The position numbers and the translations under genes were made by a program. The notes beneath the pieces were generated by a model, which was not told the DNA's origin, did not search any database, and saw only the letters and a program-made list of their open reading frames with translations. 64,000 nucleotides of DNA from NCBI GenBank assembly GCA_946480785.1, contig CAMLLD010000006.1, positions 46,674 through 110,673 on the forward strand. The letters are read 5' to 3'. The DNA comes from an uncultured Blastocatellia bacterium. Lineage in GTDB: Bacteria; Acidobacteriota; Blastocatellia; Pyrinomonadales; Pyrinomonadaceae. This document shows positions 54,785-63,600 of the stretch, piece by piece (the stretch's first letter is position 1; every line of letters begins with the position of its first letter).

Positions 54785-54931
54785 TTGTCTCAATTTGCCT
54801 GAGACTTTTTTAAGAGTTCCGAATCGATTCTGCTTCACGGTACACACGAAAACTGGGGACACCAGAACTGAGCACGACCGGCAGTCGCTGAATCAGCAAA
54901 TAGAAAAACTACTGCTACTGCCCCTTGCTCG

Positions 54932-55108
54932 TTAACGTCCAACAGTAGTGCGCAGTTCCACCTCGACCTGCCGGCAGGGAGTGCGCTGGCAAGCGAAGAA
55001 GTCGAGGCGTTCTAACAGATCAGAGTACCGCGAGGGATGCCAAAAGCACGGCGTACTCCGGAGAGCCGCCCGAACGAGCGTCAGTTCGTCAGCTTCGGTT
55101 GAGCTCAT
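54932..55108 (-). CDS. Small hypothetical protein, 58 residues
   Basis: A short frame with GGAG six bases before the ATG (GCGGAGAAGACG then ATG). The product starts MSSTEADELTLVRAALRS and has three Cys (PCFW, FACQ, TPCR), suggesting metal binding or a disulfide. It lies on the same strand as the response regulator, 147 bases upstream of it, and could be its partner. No family recognised. Unusually well-supported start for such a short frame. Confidence 0.45.
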   Translation of the reverse strand: MSSTEADELTLVRAALRSTPCFWHPSRYSDLLERLDFFACQRTPCRQVEVELRTTVGR

Positions 55109-55190
55109 CGTCTTCTCCGCACACCAACGATGAGGCCGGGTAGTGGCTGGGAATGCTGCCGGGGTAACCGGCCGCTGCCCGACCCGAAAG

Positions 55191-55403
55191 CTATATCGTT
55201 ATCGCCGCCCTAACATTAGGGCGTTGGGAACCGGGGACATTTATCTTGCCGGAAATACTCGGCGAGGCGGGCTTAGTAATTATGTAAAGCAATACTTCGC
55301 ACACCTCACGCGTACCGGTGCCGATCGTGTTCCCTTTTTCATCTTGTAGCGCGTAGATCTGCCCGTTTCCGTCCAAGGGAAGAATCATTGGTTTAGCGTA
55401 CAT
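55191..55403 (-). CDS. Small hypothetical protein, 70 residues
   Basis: GGAG nine bases before the ATG of MYAKPMILPLDGNGQ supports the start; a GTG 15 codons earlier is less likely. The first half (QIYALQDEKGNTIGTGTREVCEVLLYI) reads like a folded beta-rich domain, the rest is more basic. No family recognised. It lies between the PEP-CTERM cluster and the 58-residue gene. Confidence 0.45.
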   Translation of the reverse strand: MYAKPMILPLDGNGQIYALQDEKGNTIGTGTREVCEVLLYIITKPASPSISGKINVPGSQRPNVRAAITI

Positions 55404-55498
55404 TTCTGTAGTCTCCAATTTACCCGGGCCGTTGACAGTTTGTTGCACTACAAATAAGCGGGTTAGTCACGACCGTGGTGAACAATTAACAACCAGGC

Positions 55499-56113
55499 TC
55501 AGGCTTTAAACCTGCGCCGAACTGCGCCGGCGATGCCTACCAGACCAGTACCCAGCAATAACATGCTGGTTGGTTCGGGAACGGCGCTACCGGTTACTTG
55601 TCCCTGCACCGTGGTGATTCCGTTATTGGAAGCAGGCGGCACAAGGTTAAGCGGGTTGTTGGTGATGGAATAAGTGATTCCACCAATCGTCACCGACGTA
55701 ACCGTAAAGTTGACGACTCCAGTACCAGAGTTACTGGCGGTGAAGCTGCCACTAAAGGTTGCCGAAAAGCTATTGCTTCCGGCCACCGGAATAGTTTGTG
55801 TAATCGTGAGGGTAAAGGTGCCCGAAGCATTGATGGCGCCATTCCCGCTCACAAAGGTTTGAAAGTTACCGAAACTCGAACCGCTCGGGGTATTCAAGCT
55901 GGTCGAACCCAGACCAGTGAATGTGAGCATAAATGCATTGCCCATCCCTCCGAGGAAAGTAACGGAGTTAGTGCCGCTACCCGAGCAGCCACCGCAGGTA
56001 AAAACACCTGAGGTAGTAAAGGTGACGGGATCGGCTTGCGCTTGCGACGTGCCGAACGCCACCACTGCGAGGAGCAGAGCACCCATAATGGTTGTTTTTA
56101 AGATACTGGCCAT
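55499..56113 (-). CDS. PEP-CTERM sorting-domain protein
   Basis: The ATG at MASILKTTIMG begins a signal peptide (GALLLAVVAFGTSQAQA), followed by a Ser/Thr/Asn-rich beta region with CGGCSGSGTNS. The C-terminus is a complete PEP-CTERM: VPEPTSMLLLGTGLVGIAGAV then RRRFKA (about residues 178-204). Such tails are cut by exosortase (EpsH), leaving the protein outside the cell. Exosortase is not in the window. First of three PEP-CTERM genes here. Confidence 0.9.
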   Translation of the reverse strand: MASILKTTIMGALLLAVVAFGTSQAQADPVTFTTSGVFTCGGCSGSGTNSVTFLGGMGNAFMLTFTGLGSTSLNTPSGSSFGNFQTFVSGNGAINASGTFTLTITQTIPVAGSNSFSATFSGSFTASNSGTGVVNFTVTSVTIGGITYSITNNPLNLVPPASNNGITTVQGQVTGSAVPEPTSMLLLGTGLVGIAGAVRRRFKA

Positions 56114-56211
56114 TTCAGGTCCCCTCTTCTTCTTTCCCAAACTGACCGTCTAACCACGGTCATCAAGCGAACGAGATCGCCTGGGTCTATTTGCACCCGG
56201 TTAATGGTTGA

Positions 56212-56250
56212 GTGTTTCCACATCTGTGGGCAAAACAGACGTGGAAACAC
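56212..56250. repeat. Inverted repeat GTGTTTCCACATCTGT-type between PEP-CTERM genes
   Basis: Arms 56212-56227 and 56235-56250 are complementary at 15 of 16 positions around a 7-base loop. A second copy with the same TTTCCACATCTG core lies at 57114-57147. Both sit in the gaps between consecutive PEP-CTERM genes, so they may be operators for a shared regulator or 3' hairpins of the upstream messages. No T-run follows on the minus strand. Confidence 0.65.
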
Positions 56251-56298
56251 AGTTTGTTTGCGACATCAGAAAGACTTGTGAAAGCGGAATCGCTCCCA

Positions 56299-57036
56299 CT
56301 ATTTCTTTCCAAACTTTTTCCGTAAACCTGCCGCTAGTCCAGCGAGACCAGATCCGAGGAGCAACATGCTGGCCGGTTCAGGAGTTTGCTGTTCCTGTGG
56401 CTGCGGCGGTGTTGCCGTAGTCCCGAATTGGATCACGACATTGCTAAACGTGGAATTCGCGGTGACGCCTGGAACGACGAGTGTGAACGTAGTCGTTCCC
56501 ACCAAAAACGGATTGTGCGGACCATTGCCAGCGATGCTGCCGTTGGCATTGGCGTAAGCGCCGCTGCCCGTGCCACCGATGATGGTTTGCTCGGGACCGG
56601 CCGTTGGGCCGACGTTGAAGCTGCCCGCACAGACCACGCACACGCTGATGAGCCCACCATCGTGTCCGGCGCCCCATCCCGTCGGGTTAACGGCGCCCGC
56701 GAGAGTCGCGTTTCCGGAGCCGTCGATGTTGGTGGATTGAGTGCTGCTGCTACCGGTCAGGGAAACGGCGCCGAGAGTGTAGCCGCTCACCTGAAAGTAA
56801 ACGCCGCTGATATTTTGGATAACGCTTACCATCTGCGCGTTAGTCAGGTTGTTGTTGAGGGTGATGGTTACCGTGCCGTTGCCGGCGACGATAGTTCCAG
56901 TGACATTGGTGGTGCTGCATCCTGGGCCGGTGCAGACCGAAATGGGATCGGCCTGTGCGCTGCCATTGGCAAGAGCAACGATCCCGAAAACTGCCAGGGC
57001 CAGCAGGCATTTCTTGATTGTTAAAAAGCGGGGCAT
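56299..57036 (-). CDS. PEP-CTERM sorting-domain protein
   Basis: Begins with a signal peptide (KKCLLALAVFGIVALANGSAQA) after AAGGAG. The 245-residue mature part is Gly/Thr/Ser-rich with one CTGPGCSTT pair and repeated beta-strand motifs (VSGYTLGAVSLTGSS; NTNIDGSGNATLAGA-like). The C-terminus is TPEPASMLLLGSGLAGLAAGL followed by RKKFGKK, a complete PEP-CTERM. Second of three such genes. Confidence 0.9.
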   Translation of the reverse strand: MPRFLTIKKCLLALAVFGIVALANGSAQADPISVCTGPGCSTTNVTGTIVAGNGTVTITLNNNLTNAQMVSVIQNISGVYFQVSGYTLGAVSLTGSSSTQSTNIDGSGNATLAGAVNPTGWGAGHDGGLISVCVVCAGSFNVGPTAGPEQTIIGGTGSGAYANANGSIAGNGPHNPFLVGTTTFTLVVPGVTANSTFSNVVIQFGTTATPPQPQEQQTPEPASMLLLGSGLAGLAAGLRKKFGKK

Positions 57037-57113
57037 CTGAGAGGGTCTCCTTGTTCGAGTTTGCTAATACTTATCATCATGGCTGTTGTTGTGGTCGCCG
57101 CACCGACCGACTC

Positions 57114-57147
57114 GTTTCCACATCTGCCGCACGACAGATGTGGAAAC
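57114..57147. repeat. Inverted repeat GTTTCCACATCTG (perfect) between PEP-CTERM genes
   Basis: 13-bp arms at 57114-57126 and 57135-57147 are exact complements around an 8-base loop. It is the second copy of the motif at 56212-56250 and lies 57 bases after the stop of the third PEP-CTERM gene and upstream of the second. Confidence 0.7.
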
Positions 57148-57203
57148 ACCGTCAGAGAAAGTGTTCTAACTGAGAACAGAACTAAAGCGTTACTGTTTCC
57201 AGC

Positions 57204-57863
57204 CTACTTGCGAAAACGTCTGCGTACGCCCGCGGCGAGTCCCACCAGACCTGAGCCCAGCAACAACATGCTCGTTGGTTCCGGAACGTTTCCGACGATC
57301 TCACTACCACCCAGTCGTACCTGTCGGACGTCCTGGAAGACAGCGCCGTTGATCGCGGTGAGACTAATGCTCTGGATCAACTGCCCGTTGATAGCGGTGA
57401 CCGTGAAAAAGTTCTGCCCATTCGCGTCCACTGTGAAATCGTCTTCGAAGAAGCCACCGGTGATGTTGACTCCCTCGACGTGGATTAACACAGAGCCGCC
57501 AGTTGAAGCATTGATGTTGAAGACGGCGCGGGTAAAGGTGTCATTGTTGGCCAGACCAAAGGTTAGTTGGGTAAGGGCGGTATTGCCCGTTCCACCACTG
57601 ACCGTCGCCTGACCTGACGGGTTCGCGTTTAGCAGTCCGCTTCCGCTTGAAGATTGAAAGTTGACGACGAGGTTGTTTTGTCCGACAACACCCGTCACCG
57701 TTGTGACGTCGGTTGCGGGGTTCAGCAGGACGTTATCCGTGCCTTGGTTGTTGACTCCTGTGACAACAACGATATCGGCTTTGGCCACGCTACCTGCCAG
57801 ACTGACGACCCCAACAACGGCCAACGCCAGTAGTAAGTTTTTGAGAGACCCACAGTGGGGCAT
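57204..57863 (-). CDS. PEP-CTERM sorting-domain protein
   Basis: AAGGAG eight bases before the ATG of MPHCGSLKNLLLALAVVG fixes the start; codons further upstream are not needed. After a signal peptide ending SVAKAD the product has a beta-rich region (LVVNFQSSSGSGLLNANPSG; FFTVTAINGQLIQSISLTAINGAVF). The tail VPEPTSMLLLGSGLVGLAAGV then RRRFRK is a complete PEP-CTERM. Third of the cluster and nearest the two-component pair. Confidence 0.9.
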   Translation of the reverse strand: MPHCGSLKNLLLALAVVGVVSLAGSVAKADIVVVTGVNNQGTDNVLLNPATDVTTVTGVVGQNNLVVNFQSSSGSGLLNANPSGQATVSGGTGNTALTQLTFGLANNDTFTRAVFNINASTGGSVLIHVEGVNITGGFFEDDFTVDANGQNFFTVTAINGQLIQSISLTAINGAVFQDVRQVRLGGSEIVGNVPEPTSMLLLGSGLVGLAAGVRRRFRK

Positions 57864-58173
57864 TTCAACAGCTCCTTTTTGCTTGTACCGGGTACTGAGT
57901 GCTATCCCGATTAGGTTCTTCGGGAGAAAGACCCATTTTCGAGACTTGGCTCGCTGAGCATTGGCGGGGCAAGTGCGTGCTCGGGCAAACCAGCCAAACG
58001 AACTCTCGGCGTCGGGACGAGAGCTATTCACATTGGCACGTGCCGGGATGCTAGCAAAGATTGGGCCAACAGGCTAAAGCGCCAGGCTGCCATTGAAGTT
58101 AAAGTTTTAATAGCAGATTTGAAGTAGAGGTATTGAGCGGGAAGGAGTTTCGTCTAGTATTTGGAATGAGCGT
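57864..58173. other. 310-bp gap upstream of the third PEP-CTERM gene
   Basis: Holds the GTACCCGGTAC palindrome near 57890, a GGCACGTGCC palindrome near 58035 and TCTAGTATTTGG/TCTAGACTTTGG direct repeats near 58152. I searched for -24/-12 (GG-N10-GC) sites pointing to the PEP-CTERM genes and found none that fits well. No gene or RNA was recognised. Confidence 0.5.
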
Positions 58174-59526
58174 CTAGACTTTGGACGTAGAAATCTGGTG
58201 CTTCTTGATCTTCTGATAAAGTGAGCTTCGCGGGATGCCGAGTCGCTTCGCCGCCTTCTCCACGCGGCCTCGTTCCTCCTGAAGCACGCGCTCGATGTGC
58301 TGCTTCTCGAGCTCGAGAAGAGTCAGTCGCGAGTCGAGGAATGGACTACCAACCTGCGTGTGACCATCGAACTGAAGGTCGGCAATGGTGATCGTTTTCT
58401 GGTCACTCAACAACACCGCGCGTTCGATTACATTGCGCAGTTCGCGGATGTTGCCGGGCCATGAGTACGCCTTCAACGCCTGGATGCAGTTCTCGTCGAG
58501 ATGCAGTTCACCTCGGCCCAAGTCAGCGGAGACCTTGTCGAGAAGATATTGGGCCATCGTCGGAATGTCTTCGATTCTTTCGCGCAGCGCCGGAAACGAA
58601 AGCGGTATCGTGCTGATACGAAAATAGAGATCGTCGCGGAAACGTTTCTCACGGACCAACTGGCCCATGTCCTGATGCGTCGCCGCGATCAACCGCACGT
58701 CGACCTGCCGGTCGCGCACGTCACCGACGCGGCGAAAACGTTTCTCTTCGAGCACCTTCAACAACTTCGGCTGTATCTGCAGGTCTACGTCGCCGACTTC
58801 GTCGAGAAAGATCGTGCCGCGATGGGCCACTTCAAACAGACCCTGCTTCGACGCGGTGGCACTCGTGAACGCGCCCTTTTCGTGACCGAACAATTCCGTT
58901 TCCAACAGTTCACGCGATAGACCGGCGCAGTTCAGATCGACGAACGCCTCTTCAGCTCGTGGGCTATTGTCGTGCAGCCAGCGCGCGAGCACGCCTTTGC
59001 CGGTGCCGGTTTCACCGAGAATCAGCACGGGGCTTTCGGTCGACAGGATCTTCTTGGCTTGTTCTTTCAGCGTGCGGATCGCTGCGCTCGTACCGATGAA
59101 AGGATCGATCGCTTGTCGCACCTGGCGCGATTTACTAGCCAGTTGCTTGTGATGGTTGCGCTGTTTTTGCAGCAGCCGCTGAAGAATAACGAGCAGCGTC
59201 GGCAGTTCGAGCGGTTTGGTTAGAAACTGTTCGGCGCCTTCTTTAATTGCCCGTACAGCCAGATCGATCGATCCGTGCGCTGTGAGCACCAGCAGCGGAA
59301 TTCCCGAGTCGATTTCTTTGAGGCGCGGCAGAAGGTCGAGCGCGGTGCCGTCGGGCAGCATGTAGTCGGCGATTACGATGTCCGGTCTCGAGGTGCGAAA
59401 GATGTGCTGCGCGTCCTGACAGCTTTCGGCTTCGTCGATTTCATAGCCATGTTGCTCGAGAAAATCGCGAATGCCGAACCTGACGCCCGACTCATCGTCG
59501 ACCACCAGAACCTTATTCCTGGACAT
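58174..59526 (-). CDS. NtrC-family sigma-54-dependent response regulator (PrsR-like)
   Basis: 450 residues: receiver (about 5-118, phospho-Asp in IVIADYMLPDG), AAA+ ATPase with Walker A GETGTGKGVLARWLH (about 170), the GAFTSA loop (GHEKGAFTSATA) that contacts sigma-54, Walker B TIFLDEVGDV, and a C-terminal Fis-type helix-turn-helix (VEKAAKRLGIPRSSLYQKIKKH). It should activate sigma-54 promoters. Placed next to PEP-CTERM genes and a PAS kinase, it resembles PrsR, the regulator of exosortase systems. Its ATG overlaps the kinase stop by one base. Confidence 0.95.
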   Translation of the reverse strand: MSRNKVLVVDDESGVRFGIRDFLEQHGYEIDEAESCQDAQHIFRTSRPDIVIADYMLPDGTALDLLPRLKEIDSGIPLLVLTAHGSIDLAVRAIKEGAEQFLTKPLELPTLLVILQRLLQKQRNHHKQLASKSRQVRQAIDPFIGTSAAIRTLKEQAKKILSTESPVLILGETGTGKGVLARWLHDNSPRAEEAFVDLNCAGLSRELLETELFGHEKGAFTSATASKQGLFEVAHRGTIFLDEVGDVDLQIQPKLLKVLEEKRFRRVGDVRDRQVDVRLIAATHQDMGQLVREKRFRDDLYFRISTIPLSFPALRERIEDIPTMAQYLLDKVSADLGRGELHLDENCIQALKAYSWPGNIRELRNVIERAVLLSDQKTITIADLQFDGHTQVGSPFLDSRLTLLELEKQHIERVLQEERGRVEKAAKRLGIPRSSLYQKIKKHQISTSKV

Positions 59527-61754
59527 TAACTATCTGCCTCCGTCGGTGTGGGAAAGCGCGCTATCATACAGGCTCCGCCGTTCGAATTATTGCCCGCGAT
59601 CAACTTGCCGCCGTGTTCCTGCATGATGCGATGGGCGATTGCCAGGCCCAACCCGGTCCCGCCGCGTCGTTTCGAGAAGAATGGCTCGAAAATCTTGGGA
59701 ATGTCCTCTTCGAGAATGCCCGGCCCCGTATCTTTGATCGAGCATTGGACCCAGTCGTGACCGCCGTCGTTCAGCCTGCGCGCCTCCACTGTTACGACGC
59801 TCGCCGCTGGTGAGTGTTGGATCGCATTCTCGATCAAGTTTACGAAAACCTTCGAGAGCCGGCGCCGATCGATGCGGATCTTCGGCAGTGCTTCTTCCAC
59901 GTCGCTCACGAGCGTCACTTGGGCCACCTCGGCCGCGGGCAGGCACGCGCGAATGGAACGGCTGACCATCTCTTCCATCGAAACGAGGAATAGCTCGCCG
60001 CGGAACGGTTTGCCGTACTCCAGCAGCTCTTCCATCAGTACTGTCAAACGGCCCACTTCGTCGCGGAGGACGTCGGTATAACGCAGGTACTCCGTGCGGT
60101 CCTTAAATCTTGTCTCGAACGCGTCGAGGATCGATGAGATGCCAAACAGCGGGTTGCGGACTTCATGGGCCACGCCAGCCACGAGCGAGCCGAGCAACGA
60201 CATCATCTCGCTTTGACGGAGCGACGCTTCGAGCTCCGCGCGCTTGCTGATGTCCTGCGCGATCAGAATCGCGCGTTCGCCAGCCGAACCGAATTCGTTG
60301 ATGTGATACAGCGTGATGGCCCAGGTCTTACCGGTTACTTCGTCTCTCACTTCTTCAGACACCGGCGCGAGCGTGTCGCCGATGTTCTTGAGCAGTTCGG
60401 CCGCCTTCTTCCACGGTTGACTGTTACCAAGCTCGCCAACCGGGCGCTCGGCCAATTCTTCAGCGGAAACACCGGCGATCTGTTCCGCAGCCGCGTTGGA
60501 GCGTTTGATCGCGCCGGCGAGATCGACGATCAGCACGGGGAAATCCATCGCGTTGAACGTCTGCCGCCATTCGGCCGCCGACTGCTGAATCGACGTGTGC
60601 AGTCGCTGCTGTTTCTCGTCGAGCAGTTTTCGTTCGGTGACGTCGTTGACGATCACGAGCCGGCTGTTCTTGCCGTCGAAAACGACCGGGTGCGAGCTCA
60701 TCTCGACGTAGATGGTTCCCTTATCGCGGGTCTGGTGCCGCCACGGACTCGAAATCACGAGCTCGTCCGGATCATCGGCGTTCTTGATTAACAGGGTCGG
60801 AATATCTTCCTCGGGACGCAGATCGTTGATCGTCATCGAAAGAAATTCATCGCGCGAGTAGCCGTAGGTGCGGGTCGCAGCTTCGTTCACTGCCAAGAAC
60901 CCGAGCGTTTCTTCGTTGTAGACCCAGATCGGTTGCGGCGTGGATTCAAACAGCAGGCGATAACGTTCTTCGGAATCGCGCAGCGCCTGTTCGAACCGTT
61001 TGCGCTCGGTGATGTCGCGCGCGAGCCCGCGAAAACCGATGGTTTCGTTCAGCTTTTTGATCGGCGAAACGATCAGATCGAGCCAGCGATCTTCGCCCGC
61101 GGCGGAGCGCGCCACGAACTGATGACGAAACTCGAGGGCTTCGACGCCGCGGCTCAGCGCGCCGGCGAAACCGTTGCTTCCGGGAATCACGCCGAAGAGC
61201 GCGAAGAACGAGTTGCCGATTATCTCTTCCTGATTTCGCCCTAGAAACCTCTCGCCCGCGAGGTTGATGCTGGTCAGATGGCCGGTCAGGTCCTGCGTGA
61301 AGATCACGTCACTGGCCTCTTCGACGAGATCACGATAACTCGCCTCGAGACGCGAACGTTCGAGCAGGCGCGAGACCTTCGCGATCAGGCGGGTCGAGTC
61401 GAAGGGGATTTCGAGATAATCGTCGGCGCCTGCGCTGAGGCCCGCCACGATGCTCTCGGTGTCTTTCTGGTGCGCGCTGATCAGCAGGATCGGAACCGTT
61501 TTGAGTTCGCCCTCAGCGCGCAGGCGGCGGCAAAACTCGAGCCCGTTCATCTCCGGCATGGAGACGTCGCTGATTACCAGATCGGGACGCTCCGCCTTGG
61601 CGAGCGCGAGACCGGCGACACCGTCTTCAGCAGTGAGCACCACGAAACCCGCTTTGCTTAGCAGGCCTCTCATTAGCTGTAGCTGATCGGGTTCGTCGTT
61701 GACGATGAGAACGGAATTGTCCTCGTGCCCGTTTGAACTTTCTACCCCTTGCAT
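59526..61754 (-). CDS. Receiver-PAS-PAS-PAS histidine kinase (PrsK-like)
   Basis: 742 residues with an N-terminal receiver (about 14-130; LVISDVSMPEM), three PAS domains (about 140-260, 270-385 and 400-515), HisKA with VAGVAHEVRNPLFGISSIL (phospho-His near 535) and an ATPase domain with FVNLIENAIQHSP, DTGPGILEEDIP and GGTGLGLAI. No membrane helix, so it is a soluble sensor. It directly precedes the NtrC-type regulator and is likely its kinase. The ATP site and His are intact. Confidence 0.94.
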   Translation of the reverse strand: MQGVESSNGHEDNSVLIVNDEPDQLQLMRGLLSKAGFVVLTAEDGVAGLALAKAERPDLVISDVSMPEMNGLEFCRRLRAEGELKTVPILLISAHQKDTESIVAGLSAGADDYLEIPFDSTRLIAKVSRLLERSRLEASYRDLVEEASDVIFTQDLTGHLTSINLAGERFLGRNQEEIIGNSFFALFGVIPGSNGFAGALSRGVEALEFRHQFVARSAAGEDRWLDLIVSPIKKLNETIGFRGLARDITERKRFEQALRDSEERYRLLFESTPQPIWVYNEETLGFLAVNEAATRTYGYSRDEFLSMTINDLRPEEDIPTLLIKNADDPDELVISSPWRHQTRDKGTIYVEMSSHPVVFDGKNSRLVIVNDVTERKLLDEKQQRLHTSIQQSAAEWRQTFNAMDFPVLIVDLAGAIKRSNAAAEQIAGVSAEELAERPVGELGNSQPWKKAAELLKNIGDTLAPVSEEVRDEVTGKTWAITLYHINEFGSAGERAILIAQDISKRAELEASLRQSEMMSLLGSLVAGVAHEVRNPLFGISSILDAFETRFKDRTEYLRYTDVLRDEVGRLTVLMEELLEYGKPFRGELFLVSMEEMVSRSIRACLPAAEVAQVTLVSDVEEALPKIRIDRRRLSKVFVNLIENAIQHSPAASVVTVEARRLNDGGHDWVQCSIKDTGPGILEEDIPKIFEPFFSKRRGGTGLGLAIAHRIMQEHGGKLIAGNNSNGGACMIARFPTPTEADS

Positions 61755-62006
61755 CTTGCAGCTTTTACCTCGAATTGAAGCCGTGCTTGGGTTGGAAATT
61801 CGGGAACGTACGGCTCTTTCTCAGGTCGCCAAAATAGGCGATGACCGGCATCGGTATTTGAAAAAAGATCCAATATTCACTGGGTTAAACCGCGGCGGAG
61901 TATATCACACCGAGGCGCGCGGGTCGCGGGAAACGGAATAGGGCGCGACTGAATCCAAACCACGTACTCATACTCAAATGTGGTTAATTTCAGAAAGAGA
62001 GAAGCG

Positions 62007-63500
62007 ATGAATAATTCCGAACGTTACCCCGGCGCCAGATCCCGGGTGAACCTACTTTTAAGTCTGGCATTGATTGTATTTTCCTTTGCCCTGGTCAACG
62101 CGCAGAGCGGGCTCGCGAGTCTCAAGCCCGGCGATCCGCCCGCGCCTGTTGTTTCAAATTCCGGTATCGCGACCTCGTATGCGGACCTGGTGAGCCGCGT
62201 CTCACCGGCCGTCGTCACGATCAGGTCGACCGAGCGCGCGCGCTCAGCCCAGCAGTATCCCTTTATGGACGATCCGATGTTTCGCCAGTTCTTCGGCGAT
62301 CGGATGCCGCAGCAGCAACAGACTCCACAGCGCGTTGAGGGCGTAGGCTCGGGCGTGATCGTCAACTCCGACGGCTACATCCTGACGAACCATCACGTCG
62401 TCGACGGCGCCACTGAAATCAAAGTCGAACTAACAGATGGCCGCACGTTCACGGCCAAACTCGTCGGCTCGGATCCGCCAAGCGATCTCGCCGTGTTGAA
62501 GATCGACGCCCGGGACCTGCCGATACTGCAACTCGGCGACTCCGACAAAGTGCGAATCGGCGATCCGGTGCTGGCGCTTGGTAACCCACTCGGCGTCGGC
62601 CAGACCGTGACTTCCGGCATCATCAGTGCGAAAGGCCGTCAGACCGGATTGAGCGACGGCAGTTTCGAGGATTTTCTTCAGACTGACGCGGCCATCAATC
62701 GCGGTAATTCCGGCGGCGCGCTCGTCAACACGACCGGTGAGTTGATCGGCATCAACTCGCAGATCCTTTCGCCTTCCGGCGGCAACATCGGCATCGGCTT
62801 CGCCATTCCTTCAAACATGGCGAAGGCGGTGATGGATCAGTTGATGAAGACCGGCAAAGTGCATCGCGGCATGCTGGGCGTGACGATTCAGGGAATCGAC
62901 GCTGACCTCGCAGCCAGTTTGAGTCTGCCCTCAGCGCGGGGCGCGATCGTCACTTCGGTCGCGGCGGGCGGTCCGGCGGAAAAAGCCGGCATCAAGCGTG
63001 GTGACGTGATCACGGCCATCAACAATCACACCGTTGCCGACAACAACGTCGCGCGAAATGAGATTGCCAAACTCGCTCCGGGTTCAAGCGCGACCGTGAC
63101 GCTCGTGCGCAACGGTCACGAACAGAACGCGCAGGTCACGCTTGCGGAACTGCCTGTTCAGCAACGTCCTGACAGCGACGACAGCAGTGAAGGCACGGCG
63201 AGCAACCCCGGCAACGAACGGTTCGGATTAACACTCCAGCCGCTCACCTCTGAGACAGCGCAGCATTACGGTCTCGACGCTGACGATCAGGGATTGCTGG
63301 TAACGCGTGTCGATCCGTCGAGCGAGGCCGCGGAAGCGGGAATTCGCCAGGGCGATCTGATTCAGGAGGTGAATCGCCAACCGATCAGAACGTTCGCGGA
63401 CTTCGGCAGCGCGTTGCGCCAGTCCGGCAACCGTCCGGCGCTCGTCCTGATCAAGCGACGCAACAACATGGTCTACCTGACCTTGAAAGCGACTTCGTAA
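62007..63500 (+). CDS. DegP/HtrA-type periplasmic serine protease (Do family)
   Basis: The ATG at MNNSERYPG is preceded by GAGAGAAG and begins a signal peptide (LLLSLALIVFSFALVNAQS). The trypsin-like domain has the triad His in TNHHVVDGA, Asp in PPSDLAVLKID and Ser in NRGNSGGALVN. Two PDZ domains follow (about 270-370 and 395-495; GMLGVTIQGID, LVTRVDPSSEAAEAGIRQGDLI). Degrades misfolded periplasmic proteins. About 250 bases of upstream sequence carry no gene; a stress promoter is expected but not resolved. Confidence 0.95.
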   Translation: MNNSERYPGARSRVNLLLSLALIVFSFALVNAQSGLASLKPGDPPAPVVSNSGIATSYADLVSRVSPAVVTIRSTERARSAQQYPFMDDPMFRQFFGDRMPQQQQTPQRVEGVGSGVIVNSDGYILTNHHVVDGATEIKVELTDGRTFTAKLVGSDPPSDLAVLKIDARDLPILQLGDSDKVRIGDPVLALGNPLGVGQTVTSGIISAKGRQTGLSDGSFEDFLQTDAAINRGNSGGALVNTTGELIGINSQILSPSGGNIGIGFAIPSNMAKAVMDQLMKTGKVHRGMLGVTIQGIDADLAASLSLPSARGAIVTSVAAGGPAEKAGIKRGDVITAINNHTVADNNVARNEIAKLAPGSSATVTLVRNGHEQNAQVTLAELPVQQRPDSDDSSEGTASNPGNERFGLTLQPLTSETAQHYGLDADDQGLLVTRVDPSSEAAEAGIRQGDLIQEVNRQPIRTFADFGSALRQSGNRPALVLIKRRNNMVYLTLKATS

Positions 63501-63530
63501 TTCGGTTATAAAGGCGCTCGTAAACAAAAC

Positions 63531-63568
63531 GCCGTCCACGAACGTTCGAGTTCGTGGACGGCTTTTTT
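63531..63568 (+). terminator. Rho-independent terminator after the HtrA gene
   Basis: GCCGTCCACGAAC pairs with GTTCGTGGACGGC, a perfect 13-bp stem with a 6-base loop, followed by TTTTTT. It is 30 bases after the HtrA stop and just before the next gene, which therefore needs its own promoter or read-through. Confidence 0.92.
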
Positions 63569-63600
63569 GTGGTTAAATGGCGGCGAAGGAGCAAACGACA

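Noticed and set aside
57864..58173. Sigma-54 (-24/-12) promoter for the PEP-CTERM genes
   Set aside because: GGCACGTGCC near 58035 looks similar at the -24 half but no GC at the right spacing follows.
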